A stretch of 64,000 nucleotides of DNA from Chlorocebus sabaeus (Eukaryota > Chordata > Mammalia > Primates > Cercopithecidae). A program made the position numbers and the translations under genes. Shown piece after piece: positions 37,445 through 49,333 of the stretch. The notes below the pieces were generated by a model that was given only the letters and a program-made list of their open reading frames with translations, was not told the DNA's origin and searched no databases. The stretch is from assembly GCF_047675955.1 (NCBI RefSeq), contig NC_132925.1, forward strand, positions 22,592,688 to 22,656,687, written 5' to 3'. The stretch's first letter is position 1. Each line of letters opens with the position of its first letter.

Positions 37445-38609
37445 CATCTGCATTGAAACATGCGGACTCTAGAATGTAGGCTAGAGCACATATTGAAACC
37501 TTTGAGTATAAAAGCCAGATTTTTATATCATTCTTCTATGGCTGTTATAAAAGCTGATATCAATATTCTCATCAGGAATGAAAAAAAAATAGATCCAAGC
37601 AAGAAATCCAGAATTTCAAATAAAGAAATGAAGCATTTTGGTGATGGAGAACAGTTTTCCTGTTAGATCTTACAGCTAAAATACATCTTGCCTGCTGCCA
37701 ATATAGATATTATCGTCTCATCATTTTAAATTTCTTAAATTTAAAAACACTTCTATTAATGCTCCTTTCACTATGTCAGATTTGTTTTGTTGGATGAAAA
37801 TCATAGCAATAGTCAGATCTTCTTAGGATGCCTTTATCAACTTTGGTTTTGTTTTGTTTTGAGCAGACTTAATGAGGCAAATAAAGATTCATCAGTTCCC
37901 CAGATACTTTTTTACTCTTTAGCATGGAATCTGAGTGTAATGGTTGCTGATGAAGAATGACAGAGCATTTTGGTTAGTGCACATAAAACTGTTGTTTGTA
38001 CAGATTATAACAAATATATTTTAAACTTAATTTCAAGTTTCCTTTTTTCTCTCCCTCTGAACCTTTTATTTCAGAATGCTTCTCACAGCCAAAATGCTTT
38101 CCCAAATTGAACGGACACGCCATTGCTTCTGAGACCAAATTAGCCTCCAAGATGCGCTGCCTGGTGCTCACACTGTCAGCACCACCATGGTCTGCAGGCC
38201 AGTTGCCAGTTTTTAACAGTGTCCAGGGAGATATCAGCTTCCTAACTGATTTCCTCCCTCTTCCCAACCTAATTATTCGGAGACCTTCAAGCTTTCCAGA
38301 AATATCTGCAATTAGTCAGATGGTATCTAGGGCTTTGTTTAAAATTACAATAGAAAATTTATCAAGACCATTTGGTTTAATCTCCCTCATCATCTTCCCA
38401 GTGGATTTTTTTTTTTTTCTCTTCTCTCTGGAGAGTTAGAAATGAGGCATCACAATTATTACATAATTACAGAGAATAATAGCAATAATAATGCTTGAAA
38501 TTATTATTACACTATTAAGAGGAATGATATGTGTAAAGATAATTTCTTGTCAGATTTATAAAACTTTTCTTCCAGAAGCTCAAACAATGAACAATTCGTT
38601 AGCTTTCAA

Positions 38610-38685
38610 AGCTCCCTTTGCTGATGGTGGTTAGAGCTCTGGTTTTGTAAACCAGGAGTCATGAGCTCAGACTTCACTAGAGTCT
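38610..38685 (+). pseudogene. tRNA-Thr(TGT) pseudogene
   Basis: Order and spacing are those of a tRNA: acceptor-like AGCTCCC, D-arm TGGTTAGAGC, anticodon arm CTGGT-TTTGTAA-ACCAG with a perfect 5-bp stem and TGT in the loop, variable GGAGTC, T-arm ATGAGCTCAGACTTCAC and closing AGAGTCT. The T-loop lacks the normal TTCGA (reads CTCAG) and a 2-base insertion disturbs the D arm, so the B box is broken. It resembles tRNA-Thr with anticodon TGT. No CCA or A-tail is visible. A MIR head was considered, but the anticodon arm match is too good. Confidence 0.65.
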
Positions 38686-39258
38686 CAACCTACTTCTAGT
38701 ATTTAAACATAATGGCTGGTATGAAATCATTGTTCTACACATATTGTTGCATGACCTAATACAAAAATTGATAGGTAAAATTTTTGAGGTAAATGAAGAT
38801 TATATTTTCATATAATTAATCTTCTTTTCTAACTACTTCTACATAGCTTATATCTATACAGCAAATTCTTGGTTGGCCAAAGTTAAATAAAACACTTTAG
38901 AATATGAGTGTGATTTCTAGTTCTACTGTTTTGTAACTCCATGTATTTGAGCAAGTCACAAGTTCTGAGTCTCATATTCATCAATAAATTGGAGTACACA
39001 AGAACATACACATCATTAAACATTTTCTTTAGTGCAACATTAAATGTAAGCTTGAAAGCTTCTTAGTCTGCTAGCCCCAATCTTGTTTCCATTCTCATCT
39101 CTTCAGAATCAGCCATTTAATGAATTTAATATGAATTCTTGCAGTTATATCTACGAATGTACATGTCAACAAAACATTTTATGTACCTAAAATTTTTAAA
39201 AACTTACACAATTGTTACACAGATGTTGTCAGAGTGCATATGTTACACTGAAACTTGC

Positions 39259-39610
39259 TGATATGATTAGGCTGTGTCCCCACTCAAATCTCCACTTGAA
39301 TTGCATCTCCCAGAATTCCCACATGTTGTGGGAAGGACCCAGTGAGAGGTAATTGAATTATGGGGGCCGGTCTTTCCTGTGCTTTTCTCATAATAGTGAA
39401 TAAGTCCTACCAGATCTGATGGGCTTATCTGGGGTTTCTGTTTTTGCTTCTTCCTCATTTTTCTCTTGCTGCTGTTATGTAAAAAGTGCCTTTTGCCTCC
39501 GGCCATGATTCTGAGGCCTCCCCTGACATGTGGAACTGTAAGTCCAATTAAACCTCTTTTTCTTCCTGGTCTCGGATATGCCTTTATCAGCAGCATGAAA
39601 ATGGACTACA
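39259..39610 (+). repeat. THE1 5' LTR
   Basis: Begins TGATATGATTAGGCTGTGTC, contains GAATTCCCACATGTTGTGG, GGTAATTGAATTATGGGGG, TGGAACTGTAAGTCCAATTA and ends near ATGGACTACA. Confidence 0.92.
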
Positions 39611-41180
39611 GTAAATTGGTACCAGTAGAGTGGGGCACTGGTAAAAGGATACCAGAACATGTGGAAGCGGCTCTGAAACTGGGTAACAGGCAGAGGTTGG
39701 AAGAGTTTGGGAGCTCAGAATAAGATACGAAAATGTGGAAAGTTTGGAACTTCCCAGAAACTTGTTGAATGGCTTTGCCCAAAATGCTGATAGCAATATG
39801 GACAATAAGGACAAGACTGAGGTGGTCTCAGATGGAGATGAGGAACTTGTTGGGAAGTGCAGCAAAGGTGACTCTTATTAGGTGTTAGCAAAGAGACTGG
39901 TGGCATTTTGCCCCTGCCTTAGAGATTTGTGGAACTTTGAACCTGAAAGAGACGATTTAGGGTGTCTGGTGGAAGACATTTCTAAGCAGCAAAGCATTCA
40001 AGAGGTGACTTGGGTGCTGTTAAAGACAGTCAGTTTTATAAGGGAATAAGAGCATGAAAGTTTGGAAAATTTGCAGCCTGACAATGTGATAGAAGAGAAA
40101 AACCCATTTTCTGAGGAGAAATTCAAACCAGCTACAGAAATTTGCATAACTATCAAGGAGCCTAATGTTAATCACCAAGACCATGGGGAAAATGTCCCCA
40201 GGTCATGTCAGAGATCTTCATGGCTGCCCCTCCCTCACAGACGCAGTGTCCCAAGAGGGAAAGGTGATTTCGTGGGCTGGACCCAGCATCCCCGTGCTGT
40301 GTGCAGCCTGCGGACTTAGTGCTCTGTGTCCCAACCCCTCTAGCCATAGCTGAAATGAGTCAATGTACAGCTCGGGCTGTGGCTTCAGAGGGTGGGAGCC
40401 CCAAGCCTTGGCAGCTTTCACATGCTGTTGAGACTGTGGATGCACAAAAGTCAAGAATTGAGGTTTGGGAACCTCCACCTAGATTTCAGAAGATGTACGG
40501 AAACTCCTGGCTGCCTGGGCAAAGGTTTGCTAGAGGGGTGGGGCTCTTGTGGAAAACCCCTGCTAGGGCAGTGCAGAAGTGAAATGTGGAGTCAGAGCTC
40601 CCACACAGAGTCCCCACTGGGACACTACCTAGTGGAGCTGTGGGAAGAGGGCTATCATCCTCCAGATCCCAGAATGGTAGATCCACCTACAGTTTGTTTC
40701 ATGCACTAGGAAAAGCCACAGACACTCAACGCCAGCCTATGAAAGCAGCCAGGAGGGTTGCTATACCGTGTAAAGTCACAGGGGTGGAGCTGCCCATGGG
40801 AGCCCACCTCTTGCATCAGCGTAAACTGGATGTGAGACCTGGAGTCAAAGGAGATCATTTGGGACCTTTAAAATTTGACTGCCCTCCTGGGTTTTGGACT
40901 TGCATGGGCTCTGTAACCCCTTTGTTTTGGCCAATTTCTCCCATTTGGAATGGCTGTATTTACCCAATACCTATACTCCCTTTGTATCTAGGAAGTAACT
41001 AACTTGCTTTTGATTTTACGAGCTTGTAGGCAGAAGGGACTTGTCTTATCTCAGATGAGACTATGGACTGTAGACTTTGGGTTAATGTTGAAATGAGTTA
41101 AGATTTTGGGAGACTGTTGGGAAGGCACGATTGGTTTTGAAATGTGAAAATATGAGATTTGGGAGGGACCAGGGGAGGAA

Positions 41181-41534
41181 TGATATGGTTTGACTGTGTC
41201 CTCACCAAAATCTCAACTTGAATTGTGACTCTCAGAATTCCCACACGTTGTGGGAGGGACCCAGTGGGAGGTAATTGAATTATGGGGGTCTGTCTTTCTC
41301 GTCCTATTCTCATGATCGTGAATAAGTCTCAAGAGATCTGATGGGTTTATCGGGGTTTCCACTTTTGCTTCTTCCTTGTTTTTCTCTTGCTGCCACCATG
41401 TAAGAAGTATGTTGTGCCTCCTGACATGATTTTGAGGCCTCCTCAGCCATGTGGAACTGTAAGTCCAATTAAACATTTTTTCCTTCCCAGTCTCAGGTAT
41501 GTCTTTATCATTAGCATGAAAATGGATGAATATA
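41181..41534 (+). repeat. THE1 3' LTR
   Basis: Begins TGATATGGTTTGACTGTGTC and follows the 5' LTR along its full length, ending GGATGAATATA before the CTTGC duplication. Confidence 0.92.
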
Positions 41535-41624
41535 CTTGCCTTTTATCTCTGCACAGTTCTCAAGATCTATTCTTGATAATATATAATATCTTACAAGTTA
41601 TTTAATTCTCTAATGCATGCGAAG

Positions 41625-41800
41625 CAGCATAGCATAGTGCTTGCTGTTGCTATGGCATTTATTGCTATTGGACCTTCAGGAAACCTCTCTGCATCTCAGT
41701 TTCCTCATCTATAAAATGAAGATGATAATTGTACTTACATTATGGAGCTGCTATGAGGATCAGAGAAGTTACCAACCCTTTAGAATATGGCCAGCACACA
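41625..41800 (+). repeat. MIR-type SINE relic
   Basis: CATAGTGCTTGCTGTTGC, CATCTCAGTTTCCTCATCTA, TAAAATGAAGATGATAATTG and GAGCTGCTATGAGGATCAG follow MIR order. Confidence 0.7.
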
Positions 41801-41879
41801 GGAACAATATATCTATTTGCTAAATCGAAGGAAACAACTGTTGAATACTTTGTTTTTAATGTTTTACTATTACTAACAA

Positions 41880-42165
41880 TTTTTTCAAAAATGTATCATA
41901 CACATACCTTTGTCCCTTTGTGGGAGTGCTGCTCAACAGTATATTACTCATGGAAATGTTGGGTCATGGGGTTTTATGCCTTTTCAATTTTAGATAATCA
42001 TAAATTGTTCTCCATAATAAGTGTGTTAATTTATGTTCCTACCAACTTTTAAGAATTTCTGTCTTCTCTACACCCTTGCCTTATTAAATGTTAATCATTT
42101 TTTTGGCCAATCTGGTTCATATAAAATAGATCTCATGTGTTATTTCATTCCCTTGATTACAAGTG
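41880..42165 (-). repeat. L1M fragment, minus strand
   Basis: Antisense L1 ORF2-end style wording (CATGGAAATGTTGGGTCATG, TAAATTGTTCTCCATAATA, TTATGTTCCTACCAACTTT, CCTTGCCTTATTAAATG). Low certainty on edges. Confidence 0.55.
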
Positions 42166-42774
42166 AGAATAAACTTTTTTTTTCAAATATCCTTTGGACA
42201 TTATGATTTCTTCTTTTGTAAATTGTAAGCACTGCTTTGCTTGACTGGCACTAAATTATAAAGGTCTGGAGGGGCATGGTCTAAGGAAAATGGTTGAACA
42301 AATGCTAACTATGCTTATGTTTACTGTTATTTCTTTCTCATATAACTCCACATTTGTCTTCATCCCTCCACTTTTGTCTTCATCCCTCCTTTTTCTTCTC
42401 TGATAGTTACAGATGTTTTTATTTGTGAAGAATTATGTTTCAGAAATTGAAAGACAGAAGACAATTTAAAAGCATGTCCTTGTGTTAATTGGAAGATGTC
42501 ACATATTAGTTAAATGGCATAAGGACAGTGAGAAAAAAAAAAAAACAAACCCTGTCTTTAATGACAAATATTGTAGATAACATGAATTCTCATATTTTCT
42601 TTTTTGGTACTTATCTAACCCAACTGCTTATCTAGTTCAACAACCTTTCTGTACAAGGGTGCAGAGAACTTATGTAGAAGTGCTAGATATTAAACATTTA
42701 CCTTGTGAATCCATGTAATTTTGTGCTAGTATCACCTACTAAATTAGAAGACAACTGAGGGTCCAGTTACTGGC

Positions 42775-42965
42775 TGAGACACTGTAGTAAAGTGATTAAT
42801 TGTGCTTTGGAACCGGAGCTTCTGGTTAAAATTTCATCTTCACCTCCTTCTTAGGTGACTTATAAGATTATTTTTAGGACTAAATGGCATTATATATATA
42901 AAGCTATTAATATACACCTGGCACATAATAAATATTCATTAACTATTAGCTATTATTATTGCTTT
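42775..42965 (+). repeat. MIR-type SINE relic
   Basis: AGTAAAGTGATTAATTGTGC, ACCGGAGCTTCTGG, AAATGGCATTATATATATAA, CACCTGGCACATAATAAATA. The stretch 42970-44755 contains nothing I recognise. Confidence 0.6.
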
Positions 42966-44763
42966 CCTTTAATACTATTAGAGCTGTAGGCTTATATAGT
43001 TCTATATATTTAGAGAGTTTAATTAAATTAGGCTTCATCATTGTATAATGATATAGGAAGAAGTTATTATCCTAACGATAATATTTGGGAAGATATTTAA
43101 TAAGCTCTCTCGGTGGTATAAATGGGTATTCCCTGTTCTGGCCTTCTACATTTCAGCATAAAAAGAAAGCTACTTTGTATGGAAAAGGAGAAAGAAAAGA
43201 GTAAGACTATGCTCTGCTGCATGGTGAGTTTGATGAAAGTGGAGACACACTGATTGGTGCTCAACATAAGTGTCTTAGGGGAAGACTCATATCCAGTGGA
43301 ATTTTTTTTAGTGAAATATCGTGGCTTGTGGACCGTGGGATTTGTCCTTGATCACAAGTGTTTTCAATAAAATGATAAATATCATAATTTATTTGGTGAA
43401 AAAGAATTTCTGATGGAAGCAGGGAAAAGCGCAAAGCAAAATACATGCTATTTGGGTTACATATACATTTTTGGAAACCTGTAAGTTAGTAAAAGAGTTT
43501 TACAATTCCAAGTTTGAATATAATTGGTGGGAACAGCTAGAGTTAGTGATGTTTTCGGTGGAACACTATGTTCTTTAGTGAGTACTGAAATGTGTTAAAA
43601 TGGTTAATTGTATTTTTTGCACTAGGAATAACTTCCTGAAAAAATATAAATATGCAATAAATATGTTACATGAAACCATGATTGTCAGGAGTAATATTTT
43701 AAAAATATGATAAACTCATTTTATTTATAATTTTCTTATTAGATTTTTACCCTTACTTTACATATTTCTTTGCCTGACAGAGCTCACTTGTATACCTGGT
43801 TGTAGAAACACAGAGTGCTAATTTCTACCACAGAACTTCTTACACTATTTGGTAACTCTCTACTTATTCTGTTTCTCAACTAAGACTGACTTCTTGGAGA
43901 AGTCTGTTCTTGGAGGCTGTATTTTATTATTTTGTATTATCGAAAGTATCTTTTACAAAGTAAATGTTTTGCAAACGTTAGTAAAATTACTATTTAGAGT
44001 TGAAATCTTGATTCTGCTTTTGGAATATCAGTGTTCCAGAACAAAGACAACTGAAGCTGTTAAACCTTTAATCGAGAGGCTCAGGGAGGCCATTCCTATG
44101 ATGACAGTGGCATATTGATTTATTCATTGATAAGCTCTTTCAGCAGGAACTCCCTGGAAGATCTGTCAGGCTGAAATACGTTATCTTGATTTACAATGCT
44201 TGTTTTGGTTCTAGAACCACGAGAACTACAAACAAACATCTCTAGAGAAAATCTTAGAATTCACAAGGTATACAGAAGGAGTCCTGTAAATTTAACAAAA
44301 GATACTCAATATGCATTATCCAAAATATCCATTCACCTAAACTCTAGAACTTGCATTTTTCATCTTCTTTAATGTTAATGAAAGAAAAATAAACACCTGA
44401 AAAGGTTTCACCCTGACACAGGGACTGGAGACTATATCTATAAGAACACATAGTGATTTTCTTTTATTTGGTTCCAGCTTGAAGACTTGCATTTTACAAT
44501 TTACATAAGTAATTATTAAACTACATTTAAGTTTTAATATATTTTGGACGATCACAACTTCTTTTCTTCCTAGAATACCAAGATATGAGCTTGTAGATGT
44601 GGGTTACATTATACTGTGTGGAAAGCGTTGTTATATGAAACCGCTCAGACATGAAAACAGACTGCCTTCTATTAATAATAGATGTCAAACATTTGATTCA
44701 CCTTTCACCTCCATATACGTGCACCTTCTATTTGCCCCTTCAAGACTGGACCTCACTATTAGG

Positions 44764-45128
44764 GACTAAATGTTTGTGTTCCCCCTAAAATTCACATGTT
44801 GAGACTATAACCCTCAATGTGATGGTATTAAGAGATGGGGTCTTTGGGAGGTAATTAGGTTTAGAGGAGGCCACAAAAGTACCGTCCTCATGATGGGATT
44901 AGTGCCCTAGAAAAAGAGACCAGAGAACTTTCTCCTCACCCCAGTCAAGTGAGGATACAGCCAGAAGGCCGCCCTCCACACACCAGGTGAAGAGCTCTCA
45001 CCAGAAGCCCACCAGGCTGGCACCCTGATCTAGCACTTCCCAGTTTTCAGAATTGTGGAAAATAAATGTCTGATTTTAAGCCACCCATTCTGTGGTATTT
45101 TGTTATGGCATCTCAGACTGACTAAAAC
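44764..45128 (+). repeat. MaLR solo LTR (MST/MLT1 type)
   Basis: ACTAAATGTTTGTGTTCCCCC, TTCACATGTTGAGAC, GTGATGGTATTAAGAGATGGG, GAGGATACAGCCAGAAGGCC, TTTAAGCCACCCATTCTGTG and a GACTGACTAAAACA end give the family order. Confidence 0.85.
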
Positions 45129-45354
45129 ACTTTCCCATCTTTTACTCTCAAGCCAGTCTTAAATGTTTAGTTTAAGCATCACCACTCCCCACCCCTGCAT
45201 TGTGTGTATGTATGTGGGTGTATTAAAAAAATAGACAGACTATTTTTAAACACAAGTTATACAGCATATTTTCACTATAAAAGTTGTGAGAAATATGAAA
45301 AGTAAAATATGAAAACAACTTCCTTGCCCTAACAAATTTCTCACGTCAAGAGTA

Positions 45355-45657
45355 ACACTGCTCACCTGTAATCCTGGCACTTTGGAAGGCCAAAGTGGGA
45401 GGATCACTTGAGTCCTGGAGTTTGAAACCAGCCTGGGCAATATAGTGAGACTCTGTCTCTACAAACATTTTTCTTAAAACATTAGCTGGACATGGTGACA
45501 CACACCTGTAATCTCAGCTACTTGGAAGGCTGAGGTAGGGGGATCACTTGAGCCTGGGAAGCTGAGGTTTACTGTAAGTTGAGTTGAGATCAGACCACTG
45601 TACTCCAGCCTGGGCAACAGAACAAGACTCTGTCTAAAAAAAAAAAAAAAAAAAAAA
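45355..45657 (+). repeat. Old Alu (AluJ-like), plus strand
   Basis: CACCTGTAATCCTGGCACTTTG, AGACCAGCC-like middle, CTGTACTCCAGCCTGGGC and a 22-A tail. The head is missing a few bases and divergence is high. Confidence 0.9.
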
Positions 45658-45710
45658 GAGTGAAAAAGAAAAAAGAAAGCAAACAAATAAACAAATAAAG
45701 AGTAAGCATT

Positions 45711-46021
45711 GGCCAGGTGTGGTGGTTCACCCCAGTCAGTAATCCCAGCATTTTGAGAGACCAAAGTGGAAGGATTGCTTGAGTCCAGGGGTTTGAGACC
45801 AGCCCAGGTAATACAGGGAGACCCTGTCTCCACCAAAAACAAACAAACAAACAAACAAAAAATTAGCCAGGAATGGCAGCTTATTACTGGGCTCCCAGTT
45901 ACTTAGGAGGCTGAGGTGGGAGGATCACTTGAGCCCAGGAGTTCAAGCCTGCAGTGAGCTTTGATCATGCCATGCACTGTAGGTGATAGAGCAAGACTTT
46001 GTCTCAAAAAACAACAAAAAA
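45711..46021 (+). repeat. Old Alu (AluJ-like), plus strand
   Basis: Starts TGGCCAGGTGTGGTGGTTCAC, second arm GCCAGGAATGGCAGC, tail with (CAAA)n in the linker. It lies ~50 bases after the preceding Alu in the same direction. Confidence 0.9.
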
Positions 46022-46479
46022 GGAGTAAGTGCTACTATTTTAACAATATGAAGTATTTCTTTCTAGTCCTTTTTCTATGAAAATGTCATTTCCAGTCCTT
46101 CCACTAATTGTTATTTCCTCCTGCTGTGTCAACATAGCACTTTGTTACATTCTGTCTTGTATTCATATGTGGCTTTACAATAAACTAATAAAGCTTAAAC
46201 TTCAGGGCTTTTCAGAGTGAACCATCAGAAAAAAAAATATGTAATAATAACTTCAGGATTCCTTGCTTGCACAGGCTCCTTCCAAAATTCTGTAAGATGT
46301 CTTGCCAAAGTATTCACATGATCATTGTTTTATGTATTTGCGATTTGGGTTTTCTTTTTTTAAGTACTTTGCAAATTGCCTAAGTTTCAAGACCCCACAA
46401 AACCTGAAAATACCCCTCCTGCAACAAAATGTATAAATCATCAACTTGCACATAGCAGGTGTGCGTCTGACGGTTTTGC

Positions 46480-46921
46480 TTTGCTCTAAAGGAGTCCCTG
46501 AGACTGAGTTATTTATAAAGAAAAGAGGATTATTTAGCTCATAGTGCTTTAGGTTGTACAGAAAGCATGGCACTGGCATCGGCTTGGCTTCTGGATAAGG
46601 CTTTTTGTGCTGTGTCCAAACATGGCAGAGAAGATTAAAGGAAAAAACATGTGTGAGGAGAGACCAAATCTGAGGGACCCCCTGGGTTTATAACAACCCA
46701 TTCACTCAGTAACTAATTTATTGCCGGGAGAACTAATCCAGTGTCAAGACAGTGAGAGCTCACTACCTCAAGAGAGGTACCAAGCCATTCACGCGGGATC
46801 TGCCCTTAAGACCCAAATACCTCCCACTAGGCCCCACCTCCAATACCACCACATTGGGGATCAAATTTTAATATGAGATTTGATGGGGACAAGCAAATCC
46901 TATCAAAATCATCACAGTGTG
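46480..46921 (-). repeat. MaLR LTR (THE1/MST type), minus strand
   Basis: Antisense wording: CTGAGACTGAGTTATTTATAA, AGAAAAGAGGATTATTTAGC, CCTCCCACTAGGCCCCACCTCC, TGAGATTTGATGGGGACA. This is the reverse of the TGATATGG...GTCCCC start seen in the THE1 LTRs above. Confidence 0.75.
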
Positions 46922-47177
46922 TGACAAATTTCGGACTAAGTGAGCTTCAGTAGTGCAGGATTGTTTACAAGAAACAAGTAGAGTTTTAATCACAAGCAGG
47001 AAATGTAAGTATATCACATAAATGCTTTATTTTCCCTTTTGTGTAATGTGGTCTTATTGATGCATAATCTTAATATGTTATTCTAGTTTTCACCTGCACA
47101 TTAATCAACAGATTCTACCTAATGTATTTCACATTTGCTACATTGATTAAAGAACAAAGAATTTCTGACCTGTAGTA

Positions 47178-47470
47178 CAGTTGGCCTTCAGTATCCACAG
47201 GCTCCCCATCTTTTCATTCAACTGAGAATCAAAAATATTTTTTAAAAACTCAATAAAAATAATACAAATAATACAAATAAAAATACAGTATAACAACTAT
47301 TTACACATCATTTATATTATATATTGAAAGTACACTACAAGATGTACATAGCTTGTATGCAAATATTACACTATTTTATATAGGAGACTTAAATTTTGGC
47401 ATCCACTAATTTGGGTATCTATGGGCGTCCTGAAACCAATCCCTCGCTGACACTGAGGGAGAACTGTATT
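47178..47470. mobile_element. Tigger/pogo-type MITE
   Basis: Terminal inverted repeats CAGTTGGCCTTCAGTATCC (left) and, as reverse complement of the right end, CAGTTCTCCCTCAGTGTC. Each end is next to TA, the usual mariner/pogo target. The internal AAAATACAGTATAACAACTA is familiar from short primate Tigger derivatives. No transposase is encoded. Confidence 0.8.
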
Positions 47471-47599
47471 ACCTTCTACATGTTACACTTGAAGAAGGCC
47501 AGATTAGATTTCCAGCTCCTCAGACTATGTGACTTCATCTAAATAAGTGCCATTCAATAGACCTTTATGCAATGATGGGAATTTGCTAGATCATCTATG

Positions 47600-48420
47600 C
47601 TGTCCCAGATCATAGCCACTAGCCACATATAGTGACTGAGCTCTTCAAATGTAGCTAGTGTGGCTGTGAAACTAGATTTTCAATTGTATTTAAATGTAAT
47701 TGTCAGAGGCATTTGAACCAGAGTGCCCCCATCTTAAACAGGGGCTGGGTAAAATAAGGCTGAGACCTGCTGGGCTGCATGCCCACTAAGTTAGGCATTC
47801 TTAGTCACAGGATGAGATAGGAGATAGACACAAGAATCACATCATAAAGACCTTATTGATAAAACAGTATGCAGTAAAGAAGCTGACTAAATCCCATCAA
47901 AACCAAGATGGCGAGGAGAGTGAACTTTGGTCTTCTGCACTGCTCTTTATATGCTAATTCTAAGGTATCAGCATACTAAGAGTCACATGCATGAGCACCA
48001 TGACAGTTTACAAATGCCATGGCAAAGTCTGGTAGTTACCCTATATGGTCTAAAAAGGGGGAGAAGCCTCAGCTCCTGGAATTGCTCACCCCTCTACCAG
48101 AAAATCTATGAATAATCTAGCCCTTTTTAGCACATCATCAAGAAAAAAACCATGAAAGTAGGCAACCAGCAGCCCTCAGGGCCACTCTGCCTATGCAGTA
48201 GCCATTCTTTATCCTTTTACTTTCTTAATGAACTTGCTTTCACTTTACTCTATGGACTCACCCAGAATTCTTTCTTGCATGAGATCCAAGAACCGCCTTC
48301 CTTGGGGTCTGGATTGGAACTCCTTTTCTGGTTGCATAATTACTTTACATTTAAATTATCTAGATATGAGCCACACGGGGCTAGTGGCTACCATATTGAA
48401 CAGTACAGCTCTAGAAGATT
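47600..48420. mobile_element. hAT-type MITE relic split by a solo LTR
   Basis: Left half carries TGCTGTCCCAGATCATAGCC and AGCCACTAGCCACAT; right half carries GGGGCTAGTGGCTACC and ATTGAACAGTACAGC. AGCCACTAGCC and GGCTAGTGGCT are inverse complements, i.e. subterminal inverted repeats of a Charlie/MER-type element. The LTR 47701-48336 interrupts it. Confidence 0.5.
47701..48336 (+). repeat. Solo LTR, family A (MER4-like ERV1)
   Basis: Starts TGTCAGAGGCATTTGAACC and ends CTTTTCTGGTTGCA. A 4-bp TAAT duplication is present on both sides (47697-47700, 48337-48340). It includes a TTTATATGC promoter-like region and the GGATGAGATAGGAGATAGAC phrase shared with 6923-7560, which is the same family in the other orientation. 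Confidence 0.82.
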
Positions 48421-49078
48421 GTGAACTATGTGATCCACTGGGAGGGCTTAATTAAAGAAATCAGTCCATTTAGTTATAATACATGATGAAGGATCAAGTC
48501 TGAATAATATTGTACCCCACTCTTCTAGCAAAAAATTGTGTACCATGTTTAGTCTGCAAACAGACTTGAGAATGGAAATCAACGTACAGCAATGAAATGA
48601 ATTGAAAAGGTAATTTCAAAGAAAAGATAAATGTTTAGCTTTAAAAACATCTATGTTAAAATGAAGAAAGAAGAAAAAAAAATGTTTAAAAGGTAGGGGA
48701 GCCAAGAATCCACAGTAAAACATCTCCTTTTAGGTCATTTAGCTGGAAAGCAGAAACAGAACAAAAAAAAGAATTAAGAAAACCTATCGGTGTGTCAGGA
48801 GTCTCATTGTTTCACTGTGTGCAAGTATTTATGTGGGAAGGAATAGTGACTACAAAAACACTGATTTGAAAAGGTATGATCCAGCAGGGACCATAGGCCA
48901 AAACATTAGTACCGCTGTAATCCCAGAAATCTCTGGAATTTGCAAATTCACTATTTACTTTGCTAGCATGACAAGAGAGGTATTACAAATGATTTGCTTA
49001 CTGTGGTCAGCATTCTGAAGTTATTGTTCTTTTTTTTTTTTTAAAGAAATATTGTAAGGATTTCTTTAAAAATCCTTA

Positions 49079-49133
49079 TGTTACCAGAAAGGGGGTTCCA
49101 ATCCAGATCCCATGGTGAACCTGTTGGGCAGTT
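49079..49133. repeat. Chimeric scar made of two LTR 3' tips
   Basis: TGTTACCAGAAAGGGGGTTCC and ATCCAGATCCC equal the antisense of the last ~33 bases of a family A LTR. They are followed directly by GGTGAACCTGTTGGGCAGTTA, the sense 3' tip of a family B LTR. No other LTR sequence is present on either side. Confidence 0.5.
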
Positions 49134-49333
49134 AAAAAACATCCAAGAACTCTCTATATTGTCACTGTGCATGGCAAGTTATGAATGTAAATTCCTTGAC
49201 AAGAAGATAACAATATATCCCCCAAGATGCAAATTAAATTATACATTCCTGAAATCCTTGTTTTGTATTATTTTAGAAAGTGTCTGCATCTGTCATTGCT
49301 ATTTAGCACGTATTTATCATGATATTTCAGTGG

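Larger units (their letters stand above)
39254..41539 (+). mobile_element. Full-length THE1 (MaLR) element with target duplication
   Basis: A complete MaLR element lies at 39259-41534. It is bracketed by a 5-bp direct repeat CTTGC (39254-39258 and 41535-41539), as usual for ERVL-MaLR insertions. The 1.57-kb internal part has no intact gag; the short frames there (for example around 40586-41002) are fragments. Its internal start GTAAATTGGTACCAG is typical of THE1. Confidence 0.92.

Noticed and set aside
38107..38439. 110-codon plus-strand ORF ending in a phenylalanine run
   Set aside because: The run comes from a T-tract; no family resemblance.
40586..41002. 138-codon ORF inside the THE1 element
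   Set aside because: THE1 internal sequence is not expected to code; no Gag motif seen.
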